Assembly (NCBI RefSeq): GCF_002238335.1
Contig: NZ_CP022347.1
Location: forward strand, 1,302,001-1,366,000
Direction of reading: 5' to 3'
Length of the DNA stretch: 64,000 nt
Origin: Campylobacter avium LMG 24591
GTDB taxonomy: Bacteria; Campylobacterota; Campylobacteria; Campylobacterales; Campylobacteraceae
Shown here: positions 27,040-37,994 of the stretch, piece by piece
Numbering within the stretch: the stretch's first letter is position 1
How the letters are laid out: each line of letters starts with the position of its first letter
Position numbers and translations under genes: made by a program
Notes under the pieces: generated by a model
What the model was told of the DNA's origin: nothing
Databases searched by the model: none
The model's input: only the letters and a program-made list of their open reading frames with translations

Positions 27040-28245
27040 TTACCAATCAATCGACTGAATTTTTCCAACCTTGAGTGGAAAATGAAAGCTTTTATTGGCA
27101 TTTACCCTAATAACACCCAAAGCCGTTTCGCTACCCAAGTATTTTATATACACTATGCTTCCGCCATCACTTGAAAATCTAGGAAAAAGGTTTTTTCCAT
27201 TAGCGGTGAGCTGTCTTATATAATCACTCTTGGTACTCATAAGATATATGTTAAATACTCCTCTTTGCTCTGGCTCTCTGCTTGAATATACTAAATAATT
27301 TTTGTATGTAGATACAGCTGTATTATTTCTGCCATGAAAAACTAGCTGCTCGGCACTTGAAGCCCCTATGCCTTGTATGAAAATGTTAGGATAGCCCAAG
27401 CGGTCACTAACAAACACTATCTTTTTCTCATCTTCTATAAAATTTCCATTCACATCAACGCCTGAATAATTGGTGATTTTTTGCAGCATTTTTTTATTCA
27501 AATCATACAAATACACATCGGGCTGGTCATTTGGTGCCATAGTAACTAAAATTTTACTTCCGTCCCTGCTCACATCGGACGCAACCAACATACCGCCACT
27601 TGATAAAATTCTATTTGCTTTGTTTTTGTTTAAATCATACAAATAAAGCGTTGGGATATTGTGGTCATAAGCTGTGTAGTAAAAGGCATTTTGTTCTTTA
27701 TTAGCCCATCTAGGAAAAAGATTTAAGCCTCCGCCAACAATCACTTTTTGATATGTAAGAGTGTAATCTGCCATTATAATTTGACTTTTTCTACTTCCAT
27801 TTGCTCTTGCAATCAAAATTTTATGATCCATCCACTCAACAGGTGCTAGACCCAATTCTTTTACAGAATCCTTAACGCCTTTATGTGCTAAGAATGGATA
27901 CTGCTCAAGACTTGATAAAGAATAAGTTTTGTTGCTCTTTTCTTTACCATCGGCTCTAATAATAACTCGCAAATTTAAGTTAGTTCCGCTTTTAGCAAGA
28001 AAATATTCAAAAACATAATTGGCCTTTTCATCGCCACTTGTTAACACTTCAAAATTTGAGCTTACTTTAAGGTCGTTTAACAAAATATTGTAAAAATTAT
28101 TTTTAAGTGTTTTGTCGCTAAGCTCAGAACTATCCTTAAGTATAATCTTTGGCAAGCTCACACTCTCGTTTGTAACCGATATAACATTATCATCAGCCAC
28201 AGCAAAAGAAATAAAAAATACAAAAACTAAAAGAAATTTAGCCAT
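27040..28245 (-). CDS. tolB: Tol-Pal system beta-propeller protein TolB
   Basis: A 401-residue periplasmic protein with signal peptide (FLLVFVFFISFAVA), an N-terminal alpha/beta domain and a C-terminal six-bladed propeller with PD40-type repeats (DVSRDGSKILVTMAPNDQPDVYLYDL; FPRFSSDGGSIVYI). It links Pal to TolA. It starts directly after the tolA stop. Confidence 0.93.
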   Translation of the reverse strand: MAKFLLVFVFFISFAVADDNVISVTNESVSLPKIILKDSSELSDKTLKNNFYNILLNDLKVSSNFEVLTSGDEKANYVFEYFLAKSGTNLNLRVIIRADGKEKSNKTYSLSSLEQYPFLAHKGVKDSVKELGLAPVEWMDHKILIARANGSRKSQIIMADYTLTYQKVIVGGGLNLFPRWANKEQNAFYYTAYDHNIPTLYLYDLNKNKANRILSSGGMLVASDVSRDGSKILVTMAPNDQPDVYLYDLNKKMLQKITNYSGVDVNGNFIEDEKKIVFVSDRLGYPNIFIQGIGASSAEQLVFHGRNNTAVSTYKNYLVYSSREPEQRGVFNIYLMSTKSDYIRQLTANGKNLFPRFSSDGGSIVYIKYLGSETALGVIRVNANKSFHFPLKVGKIQSIDW

Positions 28246-29016
28246 TTACACGCTCCCAACAGTAACTTTATCGCTTAAATTCATTGAGCCTTCGAATTTA
28301 AGATTTCTAGGCGGATAAGCTATAAATTTGCCGCTTAAATTCCCTAAAAATTCTAAAACCTTGGCATCAAAGTCCTCATTATAACTTTTTTCAACTAATG
28401 TATAGCCAAATTTACCATCAGAATCTATGTAATACTTCACCAAAACTGCAAAATTTCCGCTAGCCTCGTACAGTCTCCACCTCTCCTCTAAAATTCTTCT
28501 TACCTTTCCTCTAAATTCATCATAAATTCCGGTCATTTGTTTTTGGCTGCTCTCGCCAACCTTTTCATCTTCTGTTTTTAACAAATTATCGTTTAAGCTG
28601 TTAAAAAGATTTGAAAGTTCTTGGGGTTTATTTGTAGAATTTTTAACTGATTTTTCTGAAGACTGTATTTTATTTGTCTTTTCTTCTTGAAAATCTTTTA
28701 AATTTCCAAAAAGCGAATTTATATCGCTGGCCTCTTGTTTAACATCTTGTGTTTCAACTTCTTTATTAGTGGTTTCTTTGCCTTGGGTTTGGTTTTCTTG
28801 CGTAATCTCTTGTTCTTGTATGTTTTGATTAGTTTTAGAAATTTTATTTGCGTAAGAACCCAAATCAACATCCACAAAACTATCTTTAATATCAGTGTAT
28901 TTAACGGCATTTGATTTATATATAGAAAAATGTAAAAATATAGATGATAATATTAAGATATAAAATATCAAGGCTAATAAAAACGAATTTACATAACCTA
29001 AGCCGTAATCCTTCAC
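28246..29016 (-). CDS. tolA: TolA-like energy-transducing protein
   Basis: A 256-residue protein with an N-terminal membrane anchor (SFLLALIFYILILSSIFLHF in part), a long polar Lys/Gln/Glu-rich linker, and a C-terminal TonB/TolA-like domain (RVRRILEERWRLYEASGNFAVLVKYYIDSDGKFGY, in part). It spans the periplasm and couples the TolQR motor to TolB-Pal. C. jejuni Cj0111 at this position has been labelled TonB-like; the Tol context favours TolA. Confidence 0.85.
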   Translation of the reverse strand: MKDYGLGYVNSFLLALIFYILILSSIFLHFSIYKSNAVKYTDIKDSFVDVDLGSYANKISKTNQNIQEQEITQENQTQGKETTNKEVETQDVKQEASDINSLFGNLKDFQEEKTNKIQSSEKSVKNSTNKPQELSNLFNSLNDNLLKTEDEKVGESSQKQMTGIYDEFRGKVRRILEERWRLYEASGNFAVLVKYYIDSDGKFGYTLVEKSYNEDFDAKVLEFLGNLSGKFIAYPPRNLKFEGSMNLSDKVTVGSV

Positions 29017-29018
29017 AC

Positions 29019-29405
29019 CTACTCCGTTTGCAATGCTGCCTTATTAAAACCTAAATTTTTTACAGTTCTTAAAACAAACATAACATCATCGTATTTTAAA
29101 TTCTTATCAGCCCTTATGAAAACCGGCTCATCTGTTTTAAATTGGTTCTTAAGCAAGGCTAGATTATCCGCAAATGATATAAAATCAAATTTCTTATCAT
29201 TTACAAAAACCTCTTTTTTAGCATTAACAGTTATAAGCAAACTCTTGACAGTCGCTATGCTAGAGCTTTTTTGAGAACCTGTTGGCAAATTCACTTTCTC
29301 ATCATAAACTATGCTAGGAGCAGTTACCATAAGGATGGCTAATAAAACTAGCATAATGTCCACTAAAGGAGTTATATTTAACTCTGGTTTTTCGTCCAAA
29401 AACAT
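29019..29405 (-). CDS. tolR: TolR/ExbD-family biopolymer transport protein
   Basis: A 128-residue protein with ELNITPLVDIMLVLLAILMV: the single membrane helix carrying the conserved Asp of the proton pathway. The C-terminal periplasmic part contains VFIRADKNLKYDDVM. Works with TolQ as the motor of the Tol-Pal machine. The stop is 2 bp from the tolA start. Confidence 0.92.
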   Translation of the reverse strand: MFLDEKPELNITPLVDIMLVLLAILMVTAPSIVYDEKVNLPTGSQKSSSIATVKSLLITVNAKKEVFVNDKKFDFISFADNLALLKNQFKTDEPVFIRADKNLKYDDVMFVLRTVKNLGFNKAALQTE

Positions 29406-29408
29406 AGC

Positions 29409-29963
29409 TTAAGCCTTCGCTATAATTTTAATCTCGCTATCAATCACACTTAAAAGCTCAAAGGCTCTTCGTTTTATTATCAAATGAAAGGTGTAAGCTG
29501 GAATAGCTACAAAAATACCACAACCTGTAGCGACCAATGCTTCACTAATCTTAGGTGCTATAATACTTAAAGAATTTTGCCCACCTAAGCCACCAAAGGT
29601 TTCTAATATAGAAACAACAGTGCCAAAAAGACCTATAAATGGGGAAGTAGAAGCGATGATACTAAGCCAAGTAAGACCAACGGTGGCTTTTTTCTCCGCT
29701 AAATTTTTATAAATTTCTAGGTGGTTTTTACTTGGTTCTTGACATTTTCGTAATATAGACTCAGTTTGAGTAATATCTTTTTGCTTAGTTAGCAAATCCT
29801 CTAAGGAATCTTTTTCTTTTGATGTCCAAACAGTTATGTATGTAAGTCTTGAAAAAAGAATGGTAAGGGACAATAAAAAATACAAAGAAAGCCAGAACAA
29901 AACTACATACGTAATAATGGTTGACTCTCTTAAAAAATGTAAGATAGATGAGAATTCTATCAC
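29409..29963 (-). CDS. tolQ: TolQ/ExbB-family motor protein
   Basis: A 184-residue membrane protein with three predicted spans: one near residues 15-38, and two in GLTWLSIIASTSPFIGLFGTVVSI and ALVATGCGIFVAIPAYTFHL (in part). The GLFGTV and GCGIFVAIPA motifs are characteristic of ExbB/TolQ. It overlaps atpC by one base, which joins the ATP synthase and Tol transcription units. Confidence 0.92.
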   Translation of the reverse strand: MIEFSSILHFLRESTIITYVVLFWLSLYFLLSLTILFSRLTYITVWTSKEKDSLEDLLTKQKDITQTESILRKCQEPSKNHLEIYKNLAEKKATVGLTWLSIIASTSPFIGLFGTVVSILETFGGLGGQNSLSIIAPKISEALVATGCGIFVAIPAYTFHLIIKRRAFELLSVIDSEIKIIAKA

Positions 29964-30355
29964 TACTTTAATCCTGACCTTTTGTCTATATTTGCAAAAG
30001 TAGAAGCTAAGGCTACATTATCAGAACTCATAGACCTGATAAGCTCTTTGGCTTGCTCTAAATGTTGAGCTATCTCGCTTTCATCTGAGCCATTTATAGA
30101 AACTGCTCCTTTAGCCAAAATTTCAACCTTAAATTCATCCACTTTAGCATATCCAGAATCAATGGCAATCAATTCATGCTTAGAATCTTCTTTTTCAATA
30201 TCTATAATACCAGCCTTCAAAGATGATAGCAAAGAAGCATGTCCTTTCAAAACACCGAATTCGCCTTCGCTACCCGGCAAAACTACCATCTTAACATCGC
30301 CTTTAAAAATCATTCCTGTAGGAGTTACAATCTCTACATGAACTAAAGAACTCAT
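29963..30355 (-). CDS. atpC: ATP synthase epsilon subunit
   Basis: A 130-residue F1 epsilon subunit: the VEIVTPTGMIFKGDVKMVVLPGSEGEFGVLKGH start (in part) is diagnostic, followed by a beta-sandwich and a C-terminal helical hairpin. It regulates ATP hydrolysis in the rotor. Last gene of the ATP synthase cluster. Confidence 0.95.
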   Translation of the reverse strand: MSSLVHVEIVTPTGMIFKGDVKMVVLPGSEGEFGVLKGHASLLSSLKAGIIDIEKEDSKHELIAIDSGYAKVDEFKVEILAKGAVSINGSDESEIAQHLEQAKELIRSMSSDNVALASTFANIDKRSGLK

Positions 30356-30358
30356 GGA

Positions 30359-31759
<1,401 letters not shown>

Positions 31760-31771
31760 TTACACTCCCTT

Positions 31772-32653
31772 TTATTTCATAGATTCAACACCGCTTATAA
31801 TCTCTATAAGCTCGGTAGTAATAGAAGCTTGTCTAGCTTTATTATACGCTAAGTCAAGCATTCTAACCATTTCTTTCGCATTTTTACTAGCATTATCCAT
31901 AGCTTGCATTCTAGCACTATGTTCGGCCGCTAAAGAATTAATCAGAGCAAAATACATATTATACTCAAAATAAGTCTTTAAAAGCTCGTTAATCAAAGCA
32001 TCATCTTCTGGTTCGGTATCTAAGGCTGAAGATGACTGTGCCTCAGCTTGAATTTTGCTAGGCTCGACAGGTATTAAGTGTTCTACTTTAAGCTCTTGAG
32101 TAATCATATTTTTGTACCCATGATACACTATATACACCTCATCACAATTTCCATCTATATAGTCTTGCACAGCATCTTGGATAAGCTCACAAGATTTTTC
32201 ATAAGTAGGACTAGAACTAAGCTGTAAATAACTTTTGAATAATGGAATTCCTTGAAATTTAAAAAATTCTATGCCCTTTTTACCAACAGCTCTAAGTCTT
32301 ACCTTTATACCTTTTTTCTCATAATCTTGCATTAATTCTGTAACCGCTTTGATAGTTTTTAAATTAAAACCACCACAAAGTCCCTTATCAGCAGTTATAA
32401 ATATAATATCAACAGTCTTTACTTCTCTTTTGTTGAAAAATAAAAAACGTTTATCTATCGCTGCAAGTTTATTTATAGATAAAGATATCTCAGACAACAC
32501 ATCAACTATTTTTTGTGCATAAAGCCTAGATCTTTTAGCCGCTTCTTCAGCTTTTCTAAGCTTAGCTGAAGAAACAAGCTTCATGGCTTTAGTTGTTTTT
32601 TGAGTGTTGTTTGTACTCTTTATCTTTCTTTTTATTTCTTTTAAACTAGCCAT
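31772..32653 (-). CDS. atpG: ATP synthase gamma subunit
   Basis: A 293-residue central stalk subunit. The N-terminal KEIKRKIKSTNNTQKTTKAM and the C-terminal ARMQAMDNASKNAKEM...YNKARQASITTELIEI helices that form the rotor coiled coil are conserved. Confidence 0.96.
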   Translation of the reverse strand: MASLKEIKRKIKSTNNTQKTTKAMKLVSSAKLRKAEEAAKRSRLYAQKIVDVLSEISLSINKLAAIDKRFLFFNKREVKTVDIIFITADKGLCGGFNLKTIKAVTELMQDYEKKGIKVRLRAVGKKGIEFFKFQGIPLFKSYLQLSSSPTYEKSCELIQDAVQDYIDGNCDEVYIVYHGYKNMITQELKVEHLIPVEPSKIQAEAQSSSALDTEPEDDALINELLKTYFEYNMYFALINSLAAEHSARMQAMDNASKNAKEMVRMLDLAYNKARQASITTELIEIISGVESMK

Positions 32654-32662
32654 AAAAAGCCT

Positions 32663-34168
32663 TTATATATGAGTTGAACTATATTCACTCAAAGCCTTTT
32701 GAATTTTTTCTTCCAATTCTTTATCTAAGGCTTTTTTACTTCTAATGGTTTCGAAAATATCAGGATACTTTGCTTCTATAAAACTATAAAGTCCACTTTC
32801 AAATTCGCCTATCTTAGATACTTCTATACCATCTAAAAATCCTCTAGTTCCAGCAAATATTAAAACAACTTGCTTTTCAACTGCAAGAGGGGAGTAAGGT
32901 GCTTGTTTTAGAATTTCCACAAGCCTTTGCCCTCTTTCTATCTGCTTTCTACTAGATTCGTCTAGATCGCTAGCAAACTGAAGAAAAGCTTGCAATTCTC
33001 TATACTGAGCAAGGTCTAGTCTTAAAGTTCCAGAAACTTGCTTTATAGCCTTAATTTGTGCAGCACCACCAACTCTAGATACAGATAAACCAACATTTAT
33101 AGCAGGTCTTACACCGGAATTAAATAAATCTGTTTCTAAGAAAATTTGTCCATCTGTAATAGAAATAACATTTGTAGGAATATATGCAGAAACATCGCCA
33201 GCTTGTGTTTCTATGATAGGAAGGGCTGTTAGAGAGCCTGCACCTAAATCATCATTAAGCTTTGCAGCTCTTTCTAGCAATCTTGAGTGAAGATAAAAAA
33301 CATCGCCCGGATATGCTTCACGGCCTGGAGGTCTTCTTAATATCAAAGACATTTCTCTGTAAGCAACAGCGTGTTTTGACAAGTCATCATATACTATTAA
33401 AGCATGTTTTGCGTTGTCTCTAAAATATTCTCCCATGGTAACACCAGCATAAGGAGCTAGGTATTGCAAAGCGGAAGGATCTGAGGCGCCAGCACTAACA
33501 ACTATGGTATATTCCATAGCACCGTGTTCCTCTAGTTTTTTAACAACCTGAGCAACAGTGCTTTGCTTTTGACCTATGGCAACATATATACATACAACGC
33601 CTTGACCTTTTTGATTGATTATAGTATCTATGGCAACTGTTGTTTTTCCGGTTTGTCTATCGCCTATTATGAGCTCTCTTTGACCTCTACCTATAGGAAC
33701 CAAAGCATCTATAGCCTTTATACCCGTTTGTAAAGGCTCGTGAACGCTCTTCCTAGCCATAATACCCTTGGCCTTTTCCTCTACAAAGCGGAATTCAGTA
33801 GCATCTATACCACCTTTAGAATCTATAGGCTCACCCAAAGCATTTACCACGCGTCCTATCAAGGCTTCTCCAACCGGAACTTTAAGTAGTTTTTTTAATC
33901 TTTTTACCGAACTTCCTTCTTTTAAACCATCACCTTTTCCTAAAAGAACTATACCTACACTAGACTCTTCCAAATTTTGAGCCATACCTTTGTCGCCATT
34001 TTCAAACTCAACCATCTCCCCGGCCATAACATTTTTAAGACCATAAACCTTAGCAACACCGTCAGCTATGGAGATAATCCTTCCTGTCTCTTCTATTTCA
34101 AGGTTTAAATCAAAATTCTCAATTTTTTCCTTAATGATAGAGCTAATCTCGTCAGCTTTAATTTTCAT
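32663..34168 (-). CDS. atpA: ATP synthase alpha subunit
   Basis: A 501-residue F1 subunit with the non-catalytic nucleotide-binding P-loop [15 protein letters not shown] near residues 170-184, and [18 protein letters not shown] near 345. Normal length. Two-codon scale gaps to atpH and atpG indicate one operon. Confidence 0.97.
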   Translation of the reverse strand: MKIKADEISSIIKEKIENFDLNLEIEETGRIISIADGVAKVYGLKNVMAGEMVEFENGDKGMAQNLEESSVGIVLLGKGDGLKEGSSVKRLKKLLKVPVGEALIGRVVNALGEPIDSKGGIDATEFRFVEEKAKGIMARKSVHEPLQTGIKAIDALVPIGRGQRELIIGDRQTGKTTVAIDTIINQKGQGVVCIYVAIGQKQSTVAQVVKKLEEHGAMEYTIVVSAGASDPSALQYLAPYAGVTMGEYFRDNAKHALIVYDDLSKHAVAYREMSLILRRPPGREAYPGDVFYLHSRLLERAAKLNDDLGAGSLTALPIIETQAGDVSAYIPTNVISITDGQIFLETDLFNSGVRPAINVGLSVSRVGGAAQIKAIKQVSGTLRLDLAQYRELQAFLQFASDLDESSRKQIERGQRLVEILKQAPYSPLAVEKQVVLIFAGTRGFLDGIEVSKIGEFESGLYSFIEAKYPDIFETIRSKKALDKELEEKIQKALSEYSSTHI

Positions 34169-34179
34169 ACCATTTCTCC

Positions 34180-34701
34180 TTAAATTGTTTTAAGTATATA
34201 ATCACTTATTTTTGTTTTAAAAGTTTGCATAGAAAAGGATATTTCATATCCTAACTCATCTAGGCTAATCTTAACACCGCTATCTTGTGCTGTCTTATTA
34301 TCAAGCTTAATATTAACAGCAAATTTCTTTGACAGAGACTCTTCAAGCTTTTTAAGCTTTGAAGCTTCTATAGAATCCTTAGAATACACAATCCCACTAT
34401 AAATTTGCTCTTTTAAAGCCTTTTGTCTTTTTAATTCAAGGACTATATCTGGGATTAGGGCTAATCTAGAATTATGCAATAAAATTTTCAAAAAATTAAC
34501 TATACTCTCTTTTGGATTATCAAAAAAAGACAAGATTAAAGAAAGCTTATCTTCTTTTTTTATGTCAAAAGAATTTATAACATCAACAAATTTTGATGAG
34601 GAAAAAGCTAAATCTATAGCAGATAAAGACTCAAAAAAATCGTCAAAATCTTTTCTATTTAATATGGCTTTAGCATACCTCTTAGCTAACACATCATTCA
34701 T
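34180..34701 (-). CDS. atpH: ATP synthase delta subunit
   Basis: A 173-residue OSCP/delta subunit: [10 protein letters not shown] at the N-terminus and a C-terminal domain with a [22 protein letters not shown] strand pair, in part. It connects the peripheral stalk to F1. It overlaps atpF by one base. Confidence 0.93.
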   Translation of the reverse strand: MNDVLAKRYAKAILNRKDFDDFFESLSAIDLAFSSSKFVDVINSFDIKKEDKLSLILSFFDNPKESIVNFLKILLHNSRLALIPDIVLELKRQKALKEQIYSGIVYSKDSIEASKLKKLEESLSKKFAVNIKLDNKTAQDSGVKISLDELGYEISFSMQTFKTKISDYILKTI

Positions 34702-35204
34702 TAAGATACCTTTTTAAGTATTATATTTACAATATCATCTTGCTTCAAAGAATTCTCATCAAAAATCTCAGACAAAGCCTTGGCTATAACATCTTTTTGC
34801 ATTTTTCTAGACTCGTAAGCTTGTTGTTCATCAAATGCTTTTTCCAAAATCAACATATCATTCTTTGCATCACTTTTTATCTTTTTTGCTATATTTTCAG
34901 CCTCTTTGTGTGCTAAAGATATGGCGCTAACTGATTCTTTTTTTGCATCTTCTAGACTTTTGATAGCTTCTAATCTTTTGTTCTTACTTTCTAAAACCTT
35001 TTTTTGTATATCTTCTAATCTAGATGATATGCTTGCTATACGGTTTAGATAAAAAGACTTAACAGGCTTGGCTAAAAGATAGAACAATATAGCAACAAAA
35101 ATTATAAAATTCACAGTTCTAGGAACTATATCATACTCGCCAGAGCCACTTGGAGCAGCTAAGACAAAAGATGAAAAACACAGTAAAAATAATAAAACTC
35201 TCAT
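34701..35204 (-). CDS. atpF: ATP synthase b subunit
   Basis: A 167-residue peripheral stalk subunit: a signal-like or membrane N-terminus, the VNFIIFVAILFYLLAKPVKSF span, then a long charged helix. Paired with b' encoded upstream, the typical arrangement in epsilonproteobacteria. The a and c subunits are not in this window. Confidence 0.93.
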   Translation of the reverse strand: MRVLLFLLCFSSFVLAAPSGSGEYDIVPRTVNFIIFVAILFYLLAKPVKSFYLNRIASISSRLEDIQKKVLESKNKRLEAIKSLEDAKKESVSAISLAHKEAENIAKKIKSDAKNDMLILEKAFDEQQAYESRKMQKDVIAKALSEIFDENSLKQDDIVNIILKKVS

Positions 35205-35213
35205 AAAATAATC

Positions 35214-35639
35214 CTATATATTTTTTATATTAGCATTCAAGGCATTTTTCCACTCAGGCACAAAAGCTTTGAGTTCGCCTTCTAGCTTTTCTTTATCTTT
35301 GGCTAATTCTTTATAAAATAAAAGCATTTTATCCTCTAACTCTTTTCTTTTTTTACTCATCTCAGCTTCAGCTTCAGCCTTGGCACTTTCTATAGCTTTT
35401 TGTTTAATTCTAGCTATTTCTTCTCTAGTATTTTGTTTGATTTTATCTAGTTCCTCGGCAACATTAGACACTTCTTTGAAATCTTGCTTAACTTTCTCCT
35501 CATCACTTCTTATACTCTCATCTCTTTCTTGCATAAATTTCAAAAGTGGTTTGTAAAGTAGCAAATTTAAAGCAAAAATCATTAGTAAAAATACAATAAT
35601 AGTAGTAAGCATGGTGGACAAATGGACATCATCAAACAT
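35214..35639 (-). CDS. atpF': ATP synthase b' subunit
   Basis: A 141-residue stalk subunit: an N-terminal membrane helix (MLTTIIVFLLMIFALNLLLY) followed by KPLLKFMQERDESI and a long charged helix rich in Lys and Glu. First gene of the ATP synthase block. Confidence 0.92.
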   Translation of the reverse strand: MFDDVHLSTMLTTIIVFLLMIFALNLLLYKPLLKFMQERDESIRSDEEKVKQDFKEVSNVAEELDKIKQNTREEIARIKQKAIESAKAEAEAEMSKKRKELEDKMLLFYKELAKDKEKLEGELKAFVPEWKNALNANIKNI

Positions 35640-35707
35640 AATAAATTACCTTTACAATTTCTTAATAGTTTTTAATTATAACTAAAAATGGAAAATTAGC
35701 AAAATTT

Positions 35708-36571
35708 TTAGTTCAATATTTTACTCAACTGTTTAATTTTTTCCACATCGTTTAAAGTAATGCTTAATTTATTTTTATTTAAAGAGCACTTTAATCCTAA
35801 CTTTTCAAAGGATATTTTTAATTTATTAAGCTCATTTTCTAAATTCAAATCAAGCTCTTTATCTGATTTTTTATCTGTTTTTTTGGAATTATTTTTAAAT
35901 TTGCTAATCAAATTCTCAGTTTCTCTAACACTCAATTTTTGACCTATTATGGTATCAACTATCTTTTTTTCATCGTTTAAATCAAGGCCTACAAGTACCT
36001 TGGCATGTCCTTGTGAAAGCTTGTTTGAGGCTATTAAATCCTGAGTTTGCTTGCTTAAAGATAATAATCTCAGGGTGTTTGTAATCTGGGTTCGCGATTT
36101 GTGTATTATGGATGATAGCTCTTCTTGGGTTATCTTGTATTCTTCTATCAAGCTTTTATAAGATAGAGCTAGCTCTATGGGATTTAAATTTGCTCTTTGT
36201 ATATTTTCAATTAAGGCTAATTCTCTCAATTTATCTTCATTTTCTTTTAAAATAAAAGCTTTTATGCTAGTCATTCCCAAATTTTGACAAGCACGAAACC
36301 GCCTTTCTCCCGCTACTAAAATATAAGAATGGTTGTCTTTTTTAAGTAAGGCCACAGGTTGTATTAAACCGTAGTGTTTTATAGAATCAGCTAATTCGTT
36401 TAAGGACTCATCGTCAAAATGCTTGCGTGGCTGATATGGATTTGTCTGAATTTTATCTATATCAATCTCTTCAACCGAGCTAGTACTAAAGCCTAATTCT
36501 TTACCGTAAGCCTCATCAACATCACCTAAAATACTGCTTAATCCTCTGCCTAATACCATTCTCTTTGCCAT
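35708..36571 (-). CDS. parB: Chromosome-partitioning protein ParB
   Basis: A 287-residue ParB/Spo0J protein. The N-terminal KRMVLGRGLSSILGD is typical of chromosomal ParB; the CTP-binding ParB/Srx motif (YILVAGERRFRA) lies near residue 85, followed by a helix-turn-helix (KITQEELSSIIHKSRTQITNTLRLL region) and a C-terminal dimer domain. It binds parS sites with ParA for origin segregation. I saw no parS-like palindrome in the window. Confidence 0.94.
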   Translation of the reverse strand: MAKRMVLGRGLSSILGDVDEAYGKELGFSTSSVEEIDIDKIQTNPYQPRKHFDDESLNELADSIKHYGLIQPVALLKKDNHSYILVAGERRFRACQNLGMTSIKAFILKENEDKLRELALIENIQRANLNPIELALSYKSLIEEYKITQEELSSIIHKSRTQITNTLRLLSLSKQTQDLIASNKLSQGHAKVLVGLDLNDEKKIVDTIIGQKLSVRETENLISKFKNNSKKTDKKSDKELDLNLENELNKLKISFEKLGLKCSLNKNKLSITLNDVEKIKQLSKILN

Positions 36572-36579
36572 AACTATCC

Positions 36580-37362
36580 CTACATAAGTGCGGAAGCTAA
36601 ATTCCTATAAGCTATAGAACCTGGCGACTTGATGTCGTAAAGCAAGATAGGTTTGCCAAAGCTTGGACTTTCAGCTAGTTTTACATTTCTAGGAACTATT
36701 ATAAAATCTTCATTTGCGTCAGTATTTACAAACAAATGCTCCTTGAAATTTTGTTTCAAATCCTCAAAAGTAACCTTAGATATATTATTGGTAGCACTAT
36801 ACATAGTAGGTAAAAAGCCCTTAACCTTTAGTTTTGGATTAATGGTTTTTTTAACTATCTTTATGGTATTTAAAACCATGGCAACGCCTTCTAATGCGTA
36901 ATACTCGCACTGAACCGGTATTATAACACCATCGCTAGCTGCAAAAGCATTTACAGTTATGCTGCCTAGGGCTGGCGGAGTGTCTATGATTATATAATCA
37001 TAATCAGTAATTATCTCTTGCAATCTATTTCTAAGCACAGTCTTAAGTTCAACCGTTTCATCCTTAGCAAGCTCTTGCTCTACACCTACTAAGCCTATAT
37101 TTGACGGCGCTAGGTGCAATTTTAAAAGTTCGGTTTTTAAGATAATATCAGCAAATTTCTTTTTGCCTGTGAATACATGATACATATTATATTCATAATT
37201 ATTTCTATTAAAGCCCAGTCCGGTAGTTGCATTGGCTTGTGGGTCAACATCTATCAATAATACCTTTTTCTCGGCTACGGCTAAAGACGCTGCTAAATTT
37301 ATAGCTGTTGTAGTTTTCCCGACACCGCCCTTTTGATTGGCTATAGCTATTACTTCACTCAT
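36580..37362 (-). CDS. parA: Chromosome-partitioning ATPase ParA (Soj)
   Basis: A 260-residue Walker-type ATPase with the deviant P-loop NQKGGVGKTTTAINLAASL, LIDVDPQANATTGLG and DYIIIDTPPALG. It forms nucleoid-bound gradients that move ParB-parS. It overlaps birA by 4 bp. Confidence 0.95.
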   Translation of the reverse strand: MSEVIAIANQKGGVGKTTTAINLAASLAVAEKKVLLIDVDPQANATTGLGFNRNNYEYNMYHVFTGKKKFADIILKTELLKLHLAPSNIGLVGVEQELAKDETVELKTVLRNRLQEIITDYDYIIIDTPPALGSITVNAFAASDGVIIPVQCEYYALEGVAMVLNTIKIVKKTINPKLKVKGFLPTMYSATNNISKVTFEDLKQNFKEHLFVNTDANEDFIIVPRNVKLAESPSFGKPILLYDIKSPGSIAYRNLASALM

Positions 37363-37994
37363 CTTAAATTATACATCCTTTTGTTTTCAAGTAAAATAGA
37401 ACCATCTTCATACAAAGAAGCCTCTTGTAAAGAGTATTCCCTCCCATGAAGATGTACCTTATAAGCTCTTGATTTTTCAAATTCTACTATATAATTTCTA
37501 AAAATCAGCTTCCACGAAATTTTTTTTTCAATTTCTTTTAAATACTCTTGTATTAAGTCCTCTAAACCAATATCTATGTCAAGCACGGTTGCATAAGGCG
37601 GGGCGTATTTTAGGTTTAATCCAATACCAACCACAATAAAATCATCAATCTTTGCACTTATCAAGCCACCCACTTTTTTATCATCAAGATAAATATCATT
37701 TGGCCATTTAAGCCAAACCTTAGAGCCATTTTTATTCAAAACAGACTTCATTAAAAAGCCAAAATAAATACTTATGGAATTTAAGGGCAAATCAGCAACC
37801 AAAGAACTTTGCTTTAAGCAAAAATTAAGATGTAGATTGCCCGGCTTGCTCTGCCACTCATTATCCCTGCTGCCTACACCATTGTTTTGATTAAGAGCGT
37901 AAATAGCAAGCTCCTTATCTATCTCTTTGCTGCGAATTTTATCGCACATAAAGGTATGAGTTGAATCAACGCTTTGGATACAAATAATCTCCAC
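37359..37994 (-). CDS. birA: Biotin-[acetyl-CoA carboxylase] ligase
   Basis: A 211-residue biotin protein ligase without a DNA-binding domain: SVDSTHTF near the start, GVGSRDNEWQSKPGNLHL (equivalent to the GRGRxGRxW loop), and LKWPNDIYLDDKKVGG with the catalytic Lys. It biotinylates AccB. I prefer the GTG start at 37994, which has an AAAGG ribosome site; an ATG at 38012 is also open but lacks a Shine-Dalgarno. Either start overlaps the fmt 3' end (29 or 47 bp). Confidence 0.9.
   Translation of the reverse strand: MEIICIQSVDSTHTFMCDKIRSKEIDKELAIYALNQNNGVGSRDNEWQSKPGNLHLNFCLKQSSLVADLPLNSISIYFGFLMKSVLNKNGSKVWLKWPNDIYLDDKKVGGLISAKIDDFIVVGIGLNLKYAPPYATVLDIDIGLEDLIQEYLKEIEKKISWKLIFRNYIVEFEKSRAYKVHLHGREYSLQEASLYEDGSILLENKRMYNLR

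Noticed and set aside
35708-37362. parS sites near parAB
   Set aside because: I looked for the TGTTTCACGTGAAACA-type palindrome and saw none in the window.
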